Source of the DNA: a virus
DNA: 64,000 nucleotides
Virus record (IMG/VR): IMGVR_UViG_3300020154_000003
Coordinates: 62,001-126,000 of that record
Reading direction: 5' to 3' (one strand)
Part shown: piece after piece, positions 1 to 10,800 of the stretch
Position numbering within the stretch: position 1 is the first letter of the stretch
Layout of the letters: each line of letters starts with the position of its first letter
Notes under the pieces: model-generated
Told to the model about the DNA's origin: nothing
The model's input: the letters and a program-made list of their open reading frames with translations, nothing else
Database searches by the model: none
Made by a program: the position numbers and the translations under genes

Positions 1-937
1 TCGTCAATTCCTTCTGCGTTGCACCAACTTCACCACTGTAAAAACCTCTAATTCCACCGATTGCCATTTTACATTTAGCAATAAATAAATCTCTAATCTG
101 AACTTTGGCAACACTGTTTAATTTTTCCCATTTAATGATGTCGATGGGAGCATCGCTAGGAAGTTTCACAACATCATTATTGGCTTCCAAGCACTTATCT
201 CTTCCGATATTGTTGGTATTGTAGTAAAAATACCAGACTTTGGTTCCTTCCATCGATTTACTGAAACCGTTGCTGATTTCATTTCTTTCTCCCGGAACAG
301 GATACAAATACAACAGTTTGGTTCCATTAGGGCCACCTGTTACACGGTATGTTAATTCAGACTGAAGAATACGTCTTTTTGTGCCCCTATCCTGCGCTGA
401 AAGCAACAATGAGTATGTGGGCTGTGCGTATTGGGCTGGTCTACCTAAATAACTCCATCCGAAGCTATTGGCGTTCCAATTCGACAATGCGAAAGGATCG
501 ACCAAACCACTGTCTATTTGAGGCGGGGTAGTCCAGAGCACTTCGTTGATCTCTCTATTGGCTGGAATTATGTAAACTTGGGTGTTTGCTGAGATCGTGA
601 CATAATCCCTATGGAGAACCCAAGAATCGCCAGATGGAGCGTTCATTCCAAGGCCAACCTGCTTAGAGTAGGCGTAGGTGAAACTCTCCATAAAGTCCGT
701 AGATTTCGTTGTATAGGCTTCAAAGAAATTGGAGCCATCGACCTGTAAACCTTGCAGGGATACCCACTGCTGCTCTATGAGCCAGTTGTTTACGATCATG
801 CTGTAGTCCTCAACCACCATTTCAAGATAGGAGTCAAGTTGTTCAGTTTTAAGTTCAAAGGGGCGCAATGGATACCCCAATTCGTGTTTAACTTGTTTGT
901 ATAATTTTTCTTTATCTACCTTTGAAATCAGTGACAT
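1..937 (-). CDS. Probable virion structural protein, 3' end outside window
   Basis: An uninterrupted frame of about 312 residues begins MSLISKVDKEKLYKQ at 937 and runs off the left edge, so its C-terminus is missing. It is rich in aromatic residues and has no transmembrane segment or Cys cluster. A late-type GTATTTAT motif lies 15 bases before the start, as for the capsid and terminase genes, which suggests a particle component. A neck or head-completion role is only a guess; I do not recognise the family. Confidence 0.6.
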   Translation of the reverse strand, partial: MSLISKVDKEKLYKQVKHELGYPLRPFELKTEQLDSYLEMVVEDYSMIVNNWLIEQQWVSLQGLQVDGSNFFEAYTTKSTDFMESFTYAYSKQVGLGMNAPSGDSWVLHRDYVTISANTQVYIIPANREINEVLWTTPPQIDSGLVDPFALSNWNANSFGWSYLGRPAQYAQPTYSLLLSAQDRGTKRRILQSELTYRVTGGPNGTKLLYLYPVPGERNEISNGFSKSMEGTKVWYFYYNTNNIGRDKCLEANNDVVKLPSDAPIDIIKWEKLNSVAKVQIRDLFIAKCKMAIGGIRGFYSGEVGATQKELT

Positions 938-952
938 AATTCGTTATTTTAC

Positions 953-960
953 ATAAATAC
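953..960 (-). promoter_or_regulatory. Late-type promoter motif GTATTTAT
   Basis: Coding-strand GTATTTAT lies 15 bases before the leftmost structural gene. It is one of about twenty copies that sit just upstream of late genes in this window. Confidence 0.5.
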
Positions 961-969
961 TAAAAAAGT

Positions 970-1446
970 ATGTTTTCATTTGAATATAATATAACTACTA
1001 ATGAGCACGGAAGGCCGATAATTGACATTTCCGATAAAACTTTAAAGGAACTCGATTCTATCGAACATAAATTCATGGCATTAGAGATGAGTCGAACTAT
1101 TATAGAAACTTCTGTTATTGCCAATCAGAAAAAACCAGTACTCAGTGAGGAAGAGTTTAATGAGTTAAAATCAGTATTGTTTGGATTACGTAAGATTTCT
1201 GATATATTTGCGCTCACGATAAAAAATCAAAACGCACTCCTAAACACCGTTTGGGACAACTTCGATGTAGAAGTTAAGACAATGGATGATCTTTATAAGT
1301 TAAATTATAATGGGTTCTTCTATAAAGATAGAATCTTCTCCCGGAAGATAGGTCTGAGAGTCAGAGTTATTGAAAACGGAAACGTGTATGAATTGAAGGA
1401 TGGTATTGATAACCAACATTGGGTAGATGTCACAAAAAAAGAATAA
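970..1446 (+). CDS. Hypothetical protein, 158 aa
   Basis: The frame starts at an ATG 32 bases from the divergent structural gene and ends 6 bases before the helicase, so the two probably form a unit. The protein is acidic and soluble. A helical first part (residues 25-100) is followed by a basic beta-rich tail. No family is recognised. The pairing with the helicase suggests a DNA transaction, which is inference only. Confidence 0.6.
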   Translation: MFSFEYNITTNEHGRPIIDISDKTLKELDSIEHKFMALEMSRTIIETSVIANQKKPVLSEEEFNELKSVLFGLRKISDIFALTIKNQNALLNTVWDNFDVEVKTMDDLYKLNYNGFFYKDRIFSRKIGLRVRVIENGNVYELKDGIDNQHWVDVTKKE

Positions 1447-1452
1447 TCTTAA

Positions 1453-2991
1453 ATGAGCGAAGAATTAGCACAACCACAAATAACACATGATTACGATCCT
1501 AGATCAACGGAGGAACAAGTAACAATATACAATTGGGTAGAATATGGTGAAGGTAATTTAGTAATCAGAGCACGGGCTGGTGCTGGTAAAACAACAACAT
1601 TGGTTGAAATCGCAAAGCTATTACCTGCTGATGCTTCAACCACATTTTTAGCATTCAACGTTCACATTAAGGATGAACTTAAGACCAAGCTTCCAAAAAA
1701 CGTATTTTGCTACACCACACACGGCTTAGGATACTCCGCTATCAAGCGAAAATATAAGGATGCTGAGGTTGATAATTTTAAGGCTGATAAGGTCATTGGT
1801 AAGCAAGCTAAAAAGTGGAATCTCGATGGAATCGACAATAAGCTTGATTACATGACCAACATGAAAAAATTGGTCAGCTTAATTCGATTGTCATTAACTC
1901 ATGATAAAAAGTATGTCCCGGACATTTGTGAACGCCATGATATAAAATTTGATGGTGAAGACATTAATCGTGCATTTCAAGTACTGGAAGAAATGTATAA
2001 CGATAAGAAAACCATTGACTATGTTGATATGGTTTACATGCCTTGTGTCGATCCTAAGATATGGTTATTCCCGCAAGATTATGTACTGGTTGATGAAGCA
2101 CAAGATTTATCTCGTGCTCAACATGAACTAATCAAGAAGTGCGTAAAGAAAAATAAGGCAGGTCAGTTTATCGGTAGAATGATTTATGTGGGTGATGACA
2201 TGCAAGCTATCTACGGATTTGCTGGTGCTGATTCTTACTCATTCAACAGTCTAACCAAGATACCTAACACAATAGTACTTCCTCTCACAACTAGTTTTAG
2301 GTGTGCTAAGAACGTTATTCTGGAAGCCAATAAATTGGTTGCAGACATTAAAGCTTTACCTGATGCACCCGATGGTATTGTACGTAAGGGTAGCGTACTT
2401 ATGGAAGTTAAGGATGGTGATTTTGTCTTGTCAAGAAAGACATTTCCGTTGGTAAAATTATTCTTTGAACTTCTCGTTGAAGATCGAAAGGCGTATATTA
2501 AAGGAAGTGATATTGGAGCATCATTAATCGAGTTTACTGAAAACCACAACACGCCCTCACAGTTGGATGCTTCGCTAACGAATAAATTGGCTGAATACCG
2601 AGAAAATTTAAGAGCACATGGAGTCCTTAATTATCAAGAAGATACTCGATACGTTGCTTTAAACGATAAAGTAAAAATATTGAGATTCCTAATGGGTATG
2701 GTCGATAATGTCGCGGCCTTAAAACAAAGAATCAACTATATCTTCAAAGAAACCAGTAATGAGGGTATTGTTCTGAGTACTGTCCATAAAGCAAAGGGTC
2801 TTGAGGCAGATAAAGTGTTTATTATCATGCCTAAAGATTTACCTTTAAGAACTGGAATACCTCAACAGTACGTACAGGAATTAAATTTGAAGTACATCGC
2901 AATTACACGGGCCAAGTATGAACTTGTCTTTGATGAAGATTGGACAGTTGATGACGGTACGTTTGAAGAATTTACATTAGATCACGAATAA
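1453..2991 (+). CDS. Superfamily 1 DNA helicase, UvrD/PcrA-like
   Basis: This 512-residue ATP-driven DNA helicase acts in phage replication or recombination. Walker A is RARAGAGKTTT near residue 40. Motif II is VLVDEAQDLS near residue 215, followed by YVGDDMQAIYGFAGA (motif III), TSFRC (motif IV), STVHKAKGLEADKV (motif V) and YIAITRAKYELV (motif VI) at the C-terminus. It is shorter than UvrD or PcrA (about 720) because the inserted 1B/2B domains are reduced, more like T4 Dda in size. Its 3' end overlaps the convergent membrane gene by 20 bases. Confidence 0.92.
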   Translation: MSEELAQPQITHDYDPRSTEEQVTIYNWVEYGEGNLVIRARAGAGKTTTLVEIAKLLPADASTTFLAFNVHIKDELKTKLPKNVFCYTTHGLGYSAIKRKYKDAEVDNFKADKVIGKQAKKWNLDGIDNKLDYMTNMKKLVSLIRLSLTHDKKYVPDICERHDIKFDGEDINRAFQVLEEMYNDKKTIDYVDMVYMPCVDPKIWLFPQDYVLVDEAQDLSRAQHELIKKCVKKNKAGQFIGRMIYVGDDMQAIYGFAGADSYSFNSLTKIPNTIVLPLTTSFRCAKNVILEANKLVADIKALPDAPDGIVRKGSVLMEVKDGDFVLSRKTFPLVKLFFELLVEDRKAYIKGSDIGASLIEFTENHNTPSQLDASLTNKLAEYRENLRAHGVLNYQEDTRYVALNDKVKILRFLMGMVDNVAALKQRINYIFKETSNEGIVLSTVHKAKGLEADKVFIIMPKDLPLRTGIPQQYVQELNLKYIAITRAKYELVFDEDWTVDDGTFEEFTLDHE

Positions 2992-3274
2992 TTCTATTCA
3001 AAGAATCTCGTTTCGCAGCACACTTATTCATTTCATTTTTATAATGAACAATAATACTATCCTGTGCCTTAATTGTTTCATTACTCACAATTAATGAATT
3101 CGTTAAGGCATCGTTTAGTTTTTTTACTTCTCTATACTGCTCGTCATTAGATTTTAAACTAACCTCAAGATTCGAACTATTGTTGAAAAACACTAACGAA
3201 CCGACACTCACAAGAAATACAATGATCGTTATGAACCCAATTATTCCAATATTATTGATTTTCCACTTCAACAT
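2972..3274 (-). CDS. Membrane-anchored coiled-coil protein, spanin-like
   Basis: This protein of about 100 residues has one N-terminal transmembrane helix (residues 8-28) followed by a long charged periplasmic coiled coil. That is the topology of an inner-membrane spanin or similar lysis accessory protein. I chose the ATG at 3274, which overlaps the upstream stop as TGATG, over the GTG one codon earlier. The two-gene membrane pair supports a lysis role but no spanin signature can be read, so this is inference. Confidence 0.5.
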   Translation of the reverse strand: MLKWKINNIGIIGFITIIVFLVSVGSLVFFNNSSNLEVSLKSNDEQYREVKKLNDALTNSLIVSNETIKAQDSIIVHYKNEMNKCAAKRDSLNRIIRDLM

Positions 3275-3561
3275 CACTTCGATATATTTAATTTAGTATA
3301 AATTTCTTGGATTTCAATTCTTAATTGCTCTTCAGATTTGATTCTTTCCTTAATGTCTTCGATTCTTTCCTTCTTCATTTGATTGATTTTAATCCATAAT
3401 TTAACAATGACTGCTGCCATAATTAAAATCACTAAGCAAAGAATCCCAAGTATTGCATTATTTTGTTTTAAACTATTAATAGCATGGTCAGTATTTACTG
3501 GATTTGCTTGAGTCAAGACGTAAGTGTAAAGAAATACTGAACTTAAGTATAATAGTTTCAT
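3274..3561 (-). CDS. Small secreted or membrane coiled-coil protein
   Basis: The 95-residue product has an N-terminal hydrophobic segment resembling a signal peptide (residues 1-18), a second hydrophobic helix (38-58) and a basic/acidic coiled coil to the end. It is translationally coupled to the next gene by a TGATG overlap. A late-type motif 17 bases upstream indicates late expression, consistent with lysis. No family is recognised. Confidence 0.5.
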   Translation of the reverse strand: MKLLYLSSVFLYTYVLTQANPVNTDHAINSLKQNNAILGILCLVILIMAAVIVKLWIKINQMKKERIEDIKERIKSEEQLRIEIQEIYTKLNISK

Positions 3562-3578
3562 GGTTTATCGTTTCACCT

Positions 3579-3586
3579 ATAAATAC
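3579..3586 (-). promoter_or_regulatory. Late-type promoter motif GTATTTAT
   Basis: Coding-strand AGTATTTATA lies 17 bases before the start of the coiled-coil membrane gene pair. Confidence 0.55.
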
Positions 3587-3620
3587 TTTTTTGCAGTTTG
3601 AAAAATTTTATCGAACAAAA

Positions 3621-3648
3621 AAAAGGGTAAGATTTCTCTTACCCTTTT
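3621..3648 (-). terminator. Intrinsic terminator after the capsid gene
   Basis: A 12-bp perfect hairpin (AAAAGGGTAAGA / TCTTACCCTTTT, loop TTTC) ends in a U run on the minus strand, 22 bases past the capsid stop. It can also act on the plus strand. Confidence 0.85.
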
Positions 3649-3669
3649 GTATTTTTTCTTACTCAATTA

Positions 3670-5340
3670 TTAGTTAAGTAAACCGATTCCGAATGTTTCC
3701 AAGCCATCGCACAACACTTTACCGAAGTAACGGTTGATGATGAACTTCTTAGCGTAACGGGTCATGATACCACGGATAGGCTTGAAGTCGAATGGATTAT
3801 ACATCACAGGAGTCAATTGCATAGGCACGTAAGGTGCGTAGATGTAACCAGACTCAAGGATTGATGAACCTTTGTGACCAACCAACAAAGTGTTAGCAGG
3901 AGCGTAAGGATCACGGAATACTTGGTATCTTCCTTGGAGTGAACCAATTTTCTCGATACCCATGTTATACTTATCCTGTTCAGGAGCAGCGTTAGATACG
4001 TGGAAGTACTCCAAGTTATCAAATACGGCACTGATTTCAGGAGATACTACAACCCAAGTTGCGCCACCTCTAAGAGTTGACTTATGGATTTGTGCAGAAA
4101 TCTGGTTGATCTTAGTGATCAAAGTTTGGTTCCAGTCTTTCTGAGTACCATGATAGGTGTTAGATTGCTTTCTCAAGCCATTGTAATCCCATCTTGTAAC
4201 CCAAGCTGCACCTCTTCTAAGGTCTCTAAGGATTTCACGGTCAACTTCAGCAGCCATCTGTTCTGACAACAATGCTGTCAATTCAGCTTCTGCATCAATG
4301 TTATGGAATGCACTTACGTCTTGCGCAAGTTCAGGAGTCCACTGTGCTCTCATCTTACGAGTCTCAACTGATACAGTTACTTCATCAAGACCGAAAGTTA
4401 CTTCAGCCATTTCTGAATCTTCTTCAAGATCAGAGTAAACTCTGTAAGAGTATACGAATCTAGTTGCACCACCAGTTGCAGCAGTAAGTGCTTGGTAACC
4501 GTTAGTACCTGCGTAAGTTAAGTCGATGATAACAACCAAGTTTCCAGAAGAATCAACGATTTGCTGACCATATTTCTGAACCTTTACGTTGAAAGGAATT
4601 GCAGCACCAGCAGCCAATGAAGCGTCTGAGTAACCTGCACCAGCGTTAAACGCCTTGTTTGAAGTGATTTGCAATGAAGCCAAGAAGCTTTCAGTGTCCA
4701 TAGGAACACCTTGAGGGCCAACAAGCTTACCTGCAGAAGTAGTTGAGAAACCACCGATTGTTGCAGTTACGTAAGTAGCACCAGTTGCATAAGCAGGAGA
4801 TACTGATGTGTTACCAGTTACGGTTACATATCTACCTTTGCTTCTATCGAACAATGATGAACCTTCGTTACCATATTCAGTTGCATAGAATGCATCGTAC
4901 AATGAAGTTGTTTCAAACTGAGTACCAGAGAAACCAGTAGCTGCAGCGTTTGAGTAAGCACCATCAGGTGAAGTGTGCTTCTGGTTAGGGCCAGCAGTTT
5001 GTCTAGTTGAAATCTTAGGGTTCATGTAGTACAACTTACCGATAGGCAAGTTCAATGCTTGAACTGATACGATTTCGTTAGCCAAAAGCTTTGCGAAAAC
5101 TCTTCTAATTACAGGGAATGCAACTGTTTCGAATGCACCGCTAGATGCTGAATCAGTAGATTCGTTGATCATATAAGACAACTGGTTCTCAAACAATTGA
5201 GCGCAGTTTTCTCTAATGTTACCTTCAAGACCTTTCAACAAACCGATTTTGTCCCATCTGTTTGTGATAAGTTCTCTTTGTTCACGAAGTTGTTTCAAAC
5301 CAATGTTACCAACTTCTTTACTTTCTGTTAAAAATCCCAT
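3670..5340 (-). CDS. gp23: Major capsid protein, T4 gp23-like
   Basis: The 556-residue product is the hexameric shell subunit of a T4-type head. The length fits gp23 (521). It starts MGFLTESKEVGNIG; a cleavable N-terminal segment of about 60-65 residues is expected for a gp21 substrate. The C-terminus holds the family's conserved segment GYIYAPYVPMQLTPV followed by RYAKKFIINRYFGKVL. Codon use is markedly optimised compared with its neighbours, as in highly expressed genes. It lies downstream of scaffold and protease and ends at a strong terminator. Confidence 0.93.
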   Translation of the reverse strand: MGFLTESKEVGNIGLKQLREQRELITNRWDKIGLLKGLEGNIRENCAQLFENQLSYMINESTDSASSGAFETVAFPVIRRVFAKLLANEIVSVQALNLPIGKLYYMNPKISTRQTAGPNQKHTSPDGAYSNAAATGFSGTQFETTSLYDAFYATEYGNEGSSLFDRSKGRYVTVTGNTSVSPAYATGATYVTATIGGFSTTSAGKLVGPQGVPMDTESFLASLQITSNKAFNAGAGYSDASLAAGAAIPFNVKVQKYGQQIVDSSGNLVVIIDLTYAGTNGYQALTAATGGATRFVYSYRVYSDLEEDSEMAEVTFGLDEVTVSVETRKMRAQWTPELAQDVSAFHNIDAEAELTALLSEQMAAEVDREILRDLRRGAAWVTRWDYNGLRKQSNTYHGTQKDWNQTLITKINQISAQIHKSTLRGGATWVVVSPEISAVFDNLEYFHVSNAAPEQDKYNMGIEKIGSLQGRYQVFRDPYAPANTLLVGHKGSSILESGYIYAPYVPMQLTPVMYNPFDFKPIRGIMTRYAKKFIINRYFGKVLCDGLETFGIGLLN

Positions 5341-5409
5341 GATTTTTTAAATATTTACTTTGTTTTTTATTTTATTTTATTCTTCCTAATTCAGTAATCT
5401 TTCTCTCGA

Positions 5410-6903
5410 TTACATGAGTGATTTTTTTTGTGTTATACCAGACAATCTCAATATCTTGTTTACTTGCTCATCTCCACCGCCCATTGATTCCTCAATCACG
5501 TTTTTAGAAGATGATTCAACAATAGTTGAAGCTATCTTGTTTTCGAGTGATTCAGTAAGAGTTTCTTTCTTCGTTTCTGCGTACTCCTTAAGAGTCTCTT
5601 TGTAAACTTTTTCAGATTCGTTGATTGAACCTACTTTCTTAAACTTCTCGATGATGTTTTTCTTATCGTCTTGTGAAAGTGCGAAACTCTCATTAACCAA
5701 CAAGTTATTTACATATGAAATGTTTGTGTTCAATACCGCCATTTCTTTCAATTGGTCTCTGTATTTTTCAAGAGCACCTTTGTAGTTTTCGTTCAAAGAA
5801 GTTACAGCATTTGCTTTCTTAGTTGCTTCAGTCAAAGAAGATTTAGCTTCCGCTAATTCAGCCTTAGCTGTATTCAACTGTTTCATCAAATTCATATTTT
5901 CCTTAAGCATGGCAGACATCTTTTTTTCGATAGACTCTTTTTGGAGAGCCAATCTTACTTTGTTTTCTGCATAACCTTTTCCATTGTCAAGGCTAGGTTG
6001 TGATTCTTGTCCAACAAGTTTATTGTGAGACAATGACACTCCGTGTCCTTCGTCAACTGGCTTTTCAGCAGCTTCAGCAGCAGGTGCTACTTCTTCTTGT
6101 ACCGGAGCCGCAGCAGGCTTTGAAGCACCACCTTTGGTTTTCTTGTACATGTCGAAAAGTTCGTTTACTTTAGATTCCTCCATTTGAGCCTTATATGTTT
6201 CACCATACATCTCAGACATTTTAGAATGGAATTCTTCCATCAATTGTTGATTTTCGTTCATTTCATCAATTTCTTTAAGATATTTACCCATTTCTTCATG
6301 TATTTGCTTAAATCTGTCAATGGGGTTATTGCTTGGTTGTTGTACTACAGCCTGTTGTTGAGGCTGTGCAGCAGCTTGTTGTGCTTGCATTTGTTCAGCT
6401 TGGTTGATTTCCTTCATCATTTCATCAATTTCACCTTCAATTGAAGTGAGATCAAAATTGTCCTCACCACCACTTGCAGGTAATTGCTGTTGATCTGCAG
6501 CACCGAGAACGGGAGCCTGCTGACTAGCATCGTCTCTCACTACTTGAAACTCATCTTCTGGTTGTGCGCTGTCGAACGCTGCCTCTACTTCAGCCAATGA
6601 AGCTTCCTTCATGTTGATCGTATTTGGTGCGCTAACCCCCACTACCTCTTGCGTTTCGCCAATTGGTTTTTGTACCATTGTTGACTCTTTAATATTGTCT
6701 TTTTTAGACTCTTTACCTTCTGCCATTACTGGCTCACTTGTATTAACGTTTTCTTGTAAAAATTTCTGGATCAAACTGTCAAGTTCAGCCTTGTTGTTTT
6801 CAACAAGTTTGCTCTTAGCAGCCTTTAGTACTTGCTCATATTCTAAAAGGGCTTCTTTTAAAACTGATTCATTTTTGAAATTTTCTTTGTTATTATCTTT
6901 CAT
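5410..6903 (-). CDS. Prohead core scaffold protein, gp22-like
   Basis: The product is 497 residues, very acidic and almost entirely helical. It has a Gln/Ala-rich stretch (about 165-200), a Pro/Ala/Glu linker (about 260-290) and long coiled coils to the C-terminus. Composition, position between the gp21-like protease and gp23, and size point to the internal scaffold that the protease digests during maturation. T4 gp22 is shorter (269), so it may combine several core functions. The assignment rests on synteny and composition. Confidence 0.75.
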   Translation of the reverse strand: MKDNNKENFKNESVLKEALLEYEQVLKAAKSKLVENNKAELDSLIQKFLQENVNTSEPVMAEGKESKKDNIKESTMVQKPIGETQEVVGVSAPNTINMKEASLAEVEAAFDSAQPEDEFQVVRDDASQQAPVLGAADQQQLPASGGEDNFDLTSIEGEIDEMMKEINQAEQMQAQQAAAQPQQQAVVQQPSNNPIDRFKQIHEEMGKYLKEIDEMNENQQLMEEFHSKMSEMYGETYKAQMEESKVNELFDMYKKTKGGASKPAAAPVQEEVAPAAEAAEKPVDEGHGVSLSHNKLVGQESQPSLDNGKGYAENKVRLALQKESIEKKMSAMLKENMNLMKQLNTAKAELAEAKSSLTEATKKANAVTSLNENYKGALEKYRDQLKEMAVLNTNISYVNNLLVNESFALSQDDKKNIIEKFKKVGSINESEKVYKETLKEYAETKKETLTESLENKIASTIVESSSKNVIEESMGGGDEQVNKILRLSGITQKKSLM

Positions 6904-6934
6904 ACTAAAGAATGTCTTCTAAATAATTTTATTA

Positions 6935-6942
6935 ATAAATAC
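6935..6942 (-). promoter_or_regulatory. Late-type promoter motif GTATTTAT
   Basis: Coding-strand GTATTTATT lies 31 bases before the scaffold start and lies just outside the 3' end of the protease gene. Confidence 0.5.
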
Positions 6943-6994
6943 AGATGTTTTTACGAAAAGTGTTGCTTTTTATACTTTTTTGTAAAAAAATCCT

Positions 6995-7729
6995 TTATAA
7001 CAAGAATTTATTGATGCTTGTTATGATTTTTTTATGTTTATCGTTTTCATTGATGACATTTTCCCCTTTTACAGTGCCTTCAGTGAAACTCTTAGAAATC
7101 TCAGGAAATAGGTACGCTCCCGGAGTACTAGGTGAATGAACTAAGTCAAAACAGATAAGTTCAAAATCATCCTGTACGATGTTTTGGCCTCTAACTTCTT
7201 TTAGACTACCAACACCTCGACTTGAAATACCTAATCTAATCCCTCTCTTTAAATACTCAACAATTTTATCTCCGATCATACAAACAAACCCATCTCTCAT
7301 ATAAGCAGGAGATGTGATTATTTCTAGTGTGCCATAAAGAATGTGTTTATCTTCACCTTCTCCCCACCACATTTTAGTAATTCTGTGAGATACGTTTAAC
7401 AATGAAACTACTGAAGATTCAGGGTGATCAGCTTCACTTATAGCAGAATTCATATTTACTTGTTCCATGTACCTTTGTACTTCAGGAACTAAAACTTCTG
7501 CTGGATAAATTCTACCGTTCTTATTTTTTACACCCCATTTCTGAAGAATGCAATTTATAAGTACTGGTTGATTAGGTTTAATTTGAAAGTTCTCATTCAC
7601 CATTCTGTCAAACAAGTCCTTATTCATCATCTTGTCTACATACCCTGCATCCTCTTCAATGAGTAAACCAAAACCAGTTTCATTTGGCGATAATATTTTA
7701 CTTTCTCTAATTCTCAGTGAGTTCTTCAT
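6995..7729 (-). CDS. gp21: Prohead maturation protease, T4 gp21-like
   Basis: This 244-residue serine protease of the U9/S80-type family cleaves scaffold and capsid inside the prohead. Seen directly: the His motif SEADHPESS near residue 100 and the nucleophile motif GISSRGVGS near residue 170, with LVHSPSTPGAYL further on. Length matches T4 gp21 (212). It is the first gene of the protease-scaffold-capsid order typical of T4-like phages. Confidence 0.92.
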   Translation of the reverse strand: MKNSLRIRESKILSPNETGFGLLIEEDAGYVDKMMNKDLFDRMVNENFQIKPNQPVLINCILQKWGVKNKNGRIYPAEVLVPEVQRYMEQVNMNSAISEADHPESSVVSLLNVSHRITKMWWGEGEDKHILYGTLEIITSPAYMRDGFVCMIGDKIVEYLKRGIRLGISSRGVGSLKEVRGQNIVQDDFELICFDLVHSPSTPGAYLFPEISKSFTEGTVKGENVINENDKHKKIITSINKFLL

Positions 7730-7750
7730 TATTGTTAGAAACTTTTTGTT

Positions 7751-7758
7751 ATAAATAC
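7751..7758 (-). promoter_or_regulatory. Late-type promoter motif GTATTTAT
   Basis: Coding-strand AAGTATTTATAAC lies 21 bases before the protease start. Confidence 0.55.
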
Positions 7759-7798
7759 TTGAGTTCTATGAATAAATAGTTTAAAAACCCTAGATTTA

Positions 7799-7806
7799 CT
7801 ATTTAT
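7799..7806 (+). promoter_or_regulatory. Late-type promoter motif variant CTATTTAT
   Basis: CTATTTATT lies 14 bases before the ATG of the hub-like gene, on the plus strand. It is divergent from the protease promoter. Confidence 0.45.
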
Positions 7807-7820
7807 TGGAAAGAATAATC

Positions 7821-10800
7821 ATGGCAGCATCGGATAACATTATAGACCCAAATGAAATTATAACCTCTGACTCGTTTAATAAATTGGGGCTTAACGGTAT
7901 GCCAGATCATTCCAAAATGTATTTGTTCGTAGAATTAACCGCAAAAAGAAGAGGTGGCAGTATTTTAGTGACTGATGGAGTGGGATCATCTTCAAAAAGA
8001 ATATTGAAAGATGAAAATGATGCAATAAGTATCAATATGATGGGGTTCGATCAGAACACTAAAAATTACACTACAAGATGGAGCAAGAATTCTGATAATA
8101 ATGAAACAAATTTTGAAGGTTTTGGGATCACGGAAATAAATATCAACACAACCAGTAGTTATGTTCCAGTGGTTGATATTGAATTCGTTGACATTAGAGG
8201 TTCATCTTTATTTACTTTCGGTTCAAAATCCCCGTATTCAGTACTATTCAGCTTTCCACCGCCAGTATTTACCTTAACTGTTAAGGGTTATTACGGTAAG
8301 GCTTTAACCTATAATTTACATCTGGTACGCCAATCAAGTAGATTCGATGCTGCGTCAGGAAATTATTACATATCAGCCAATTTTGTTGCTCAAAAGTTTG
8401 CACCATTAACGGATGTCCTTTTCAAGTATATTGACGTTGTGCCTTTGATTAATGACACTTCTGGAGGTTCTGGTTTAAATGGCGTTGATTTTGATTTTAG
8501 CCAACCACCCAAAAATACTAGAGAACTTATCGTAAGAGCACAAAAACTATATGACGATCTTGAGAAGTTTAAAGCCAATTCTCAATTGGCAAATGATGCA
8601 GATAAATTCAGATCGGATTTTAACACCTCCCAATCACTTCTCTCGACCATAAACAATTTCAAAGCAAAGCTTGATCTTAACCTTCAAAATTTGAGTGATC
8701 TATATGTCATGGAAGTACCTAAGGATAATCCAAATGATGGTGGTGGTAATTTAAATAATGTTATCACTGAAAGATTTACTCCAATCACTTTACAGGAGTA
8801 TAATAATTTAATTAGGGTAGAGTCCCCTAATTTTCAGTCATCAAATATCAGTAGTAGATTATATATTTCTACAAAATTTGCAAATGCAGATACAACAACT
8901 GTGACTGGAACTACTGCATCGATCACAAAAAGAATAAAAAGTAACTTGCTCCAGTTGAAATTAACTATGTTAGGTGAGGCAAGTAGAGTTAACGCGAACA
9001 TTAAACCTAAAAGTAACGACATCAGAGACCCAAAAGAATTTATGGGGTCTGACGATAGATATTTTGGTATTGATATTACTGATTACTACATCAAAATCTT
9101 TCAAGATATTGAAACTAAAAGAAATCAGTTTCAAGCAAAACAAACTGAATTTAAAGATAAGGTTAATGATATTTCAGTAAGTGCATTAGGTAAAACTCCG
9201 ACAATTAAATTTATATTCGACATCCTATGTAATGATGTTGATAAGTTTTTTAATAAGCTTAAGGACGTAGATTACCTTTCCGAAATACATCACCAAAAAT
9301 ACTTTAGTCAAATCGTAACAAATAACGAATCCAAGAAAAATAAAATATCGCCTTTTCCATTAATTAAAAAGAAAACTGTTATCTCGAATTTGAATGATAG
9401 TACAACAGGTAGCATTGAGCGTGAAGAACGTGCTTATCCTCAAGAAGTGTTTAAGGATATTGAAACATTCCCTGAAGTACAGTTTGTTGAAAGCTTTATC
9501 ACTACGTTTTTGGATATTATTAAAAGCGATGAAATTCTTGACCTTAAAGAAGGAACTGACGAACAAGGTAATAATAAGTGGATACCTATCAACCCATTGG
9601 ACTCAGTTGTTAATGGTCGAATTAGTGCAATAACCCCGTATTTCGGTAAACTAAATCCAATACCTGAATTAATTACTGAGTTATTAACTAGATATTATGT
9701 GGTGACGCAATTTAGTTATGGTGAATTATTTTATCATAAGGATGGAAATATTATTACTGAATTTTTCGGTGTTGAAAGCAAACAAAATGATCTCATCTCA
9801 TTTTTAGCTAAAGCTGAGGCTGCTAATATCATAAATTCTATTGTTGATAGTAATCTTCTCAATGGACTTTCTGCACAAGCGACTCAGTGGAAATCAAATA
9901 TTCAAACTTTCTACGATTCTCTTTCTAATAACGTATCAACCTATAATACGATTCCAACTCATGGAACTGCGGGAGTTACATATTTAGAATTGAATGGCCA
10001 ACCAATTGTAAAGGATCGAACAAATTTTCTATATAAAGGATTTGAATTGTTGACTGGCGGTAAGCCAGACTTAAGGAATCCTTCTGACGATGGTAGTAAT
10101 ACAGGTGAGTTGAATGTTGTGGATAAATTTTTGGACAGATTCGCGAATAGTAGAGTTAGAAACTTTTTATTTGAAAATTTTGAATTTGAAGACTTCACTA
10201 AACAAAACATCATTTATGTTAAGGATGAGGCAAGCAGCGATAGTGGCGGGAATGATAGTGATTTTATAAAAAATGGTACAGTTCTCGACTCTGATTTATT
10301 CAGTTTCAATAGAAACGTAGATAAAACTATTTCAAACATTTATGCAGCAACATTAAGTAAAGCTGATAGCACCTTATTAACTATATTGAACGATCCTGAT
10401 ATTACAAACACAGTCAAAACTATGGTGTTTGTGTCAATGTTCGGTAGAACTCTCTCTTATTTTGATAAGGCAGTAAATAAGAAATTTGCATTCCCATCAG
10501 TAATCGAGGCTCCGAAATTTGCACATTTATACATGGGAGGTTTGGCATATTTCTACAAAGACCCAACAACCTTAATTAATGATGAAATTGACACATACAA
10601 TAATAAGTATGCAAGTTTCTTGCGTTTTGATAAGAATCTTGAAAGTGCAATACAAGTACAAAACATATCATCAATCGATGCTGAGGAATTGAAAACATAC
10701 TTCGAATCTTTTGCATCAGACACCACCTCAACTGGCTACATAACATTTGAAAACAGTGTAATTGCGTTGATCGAGGAAGTTCAAGCCCTTGGAATTAGCG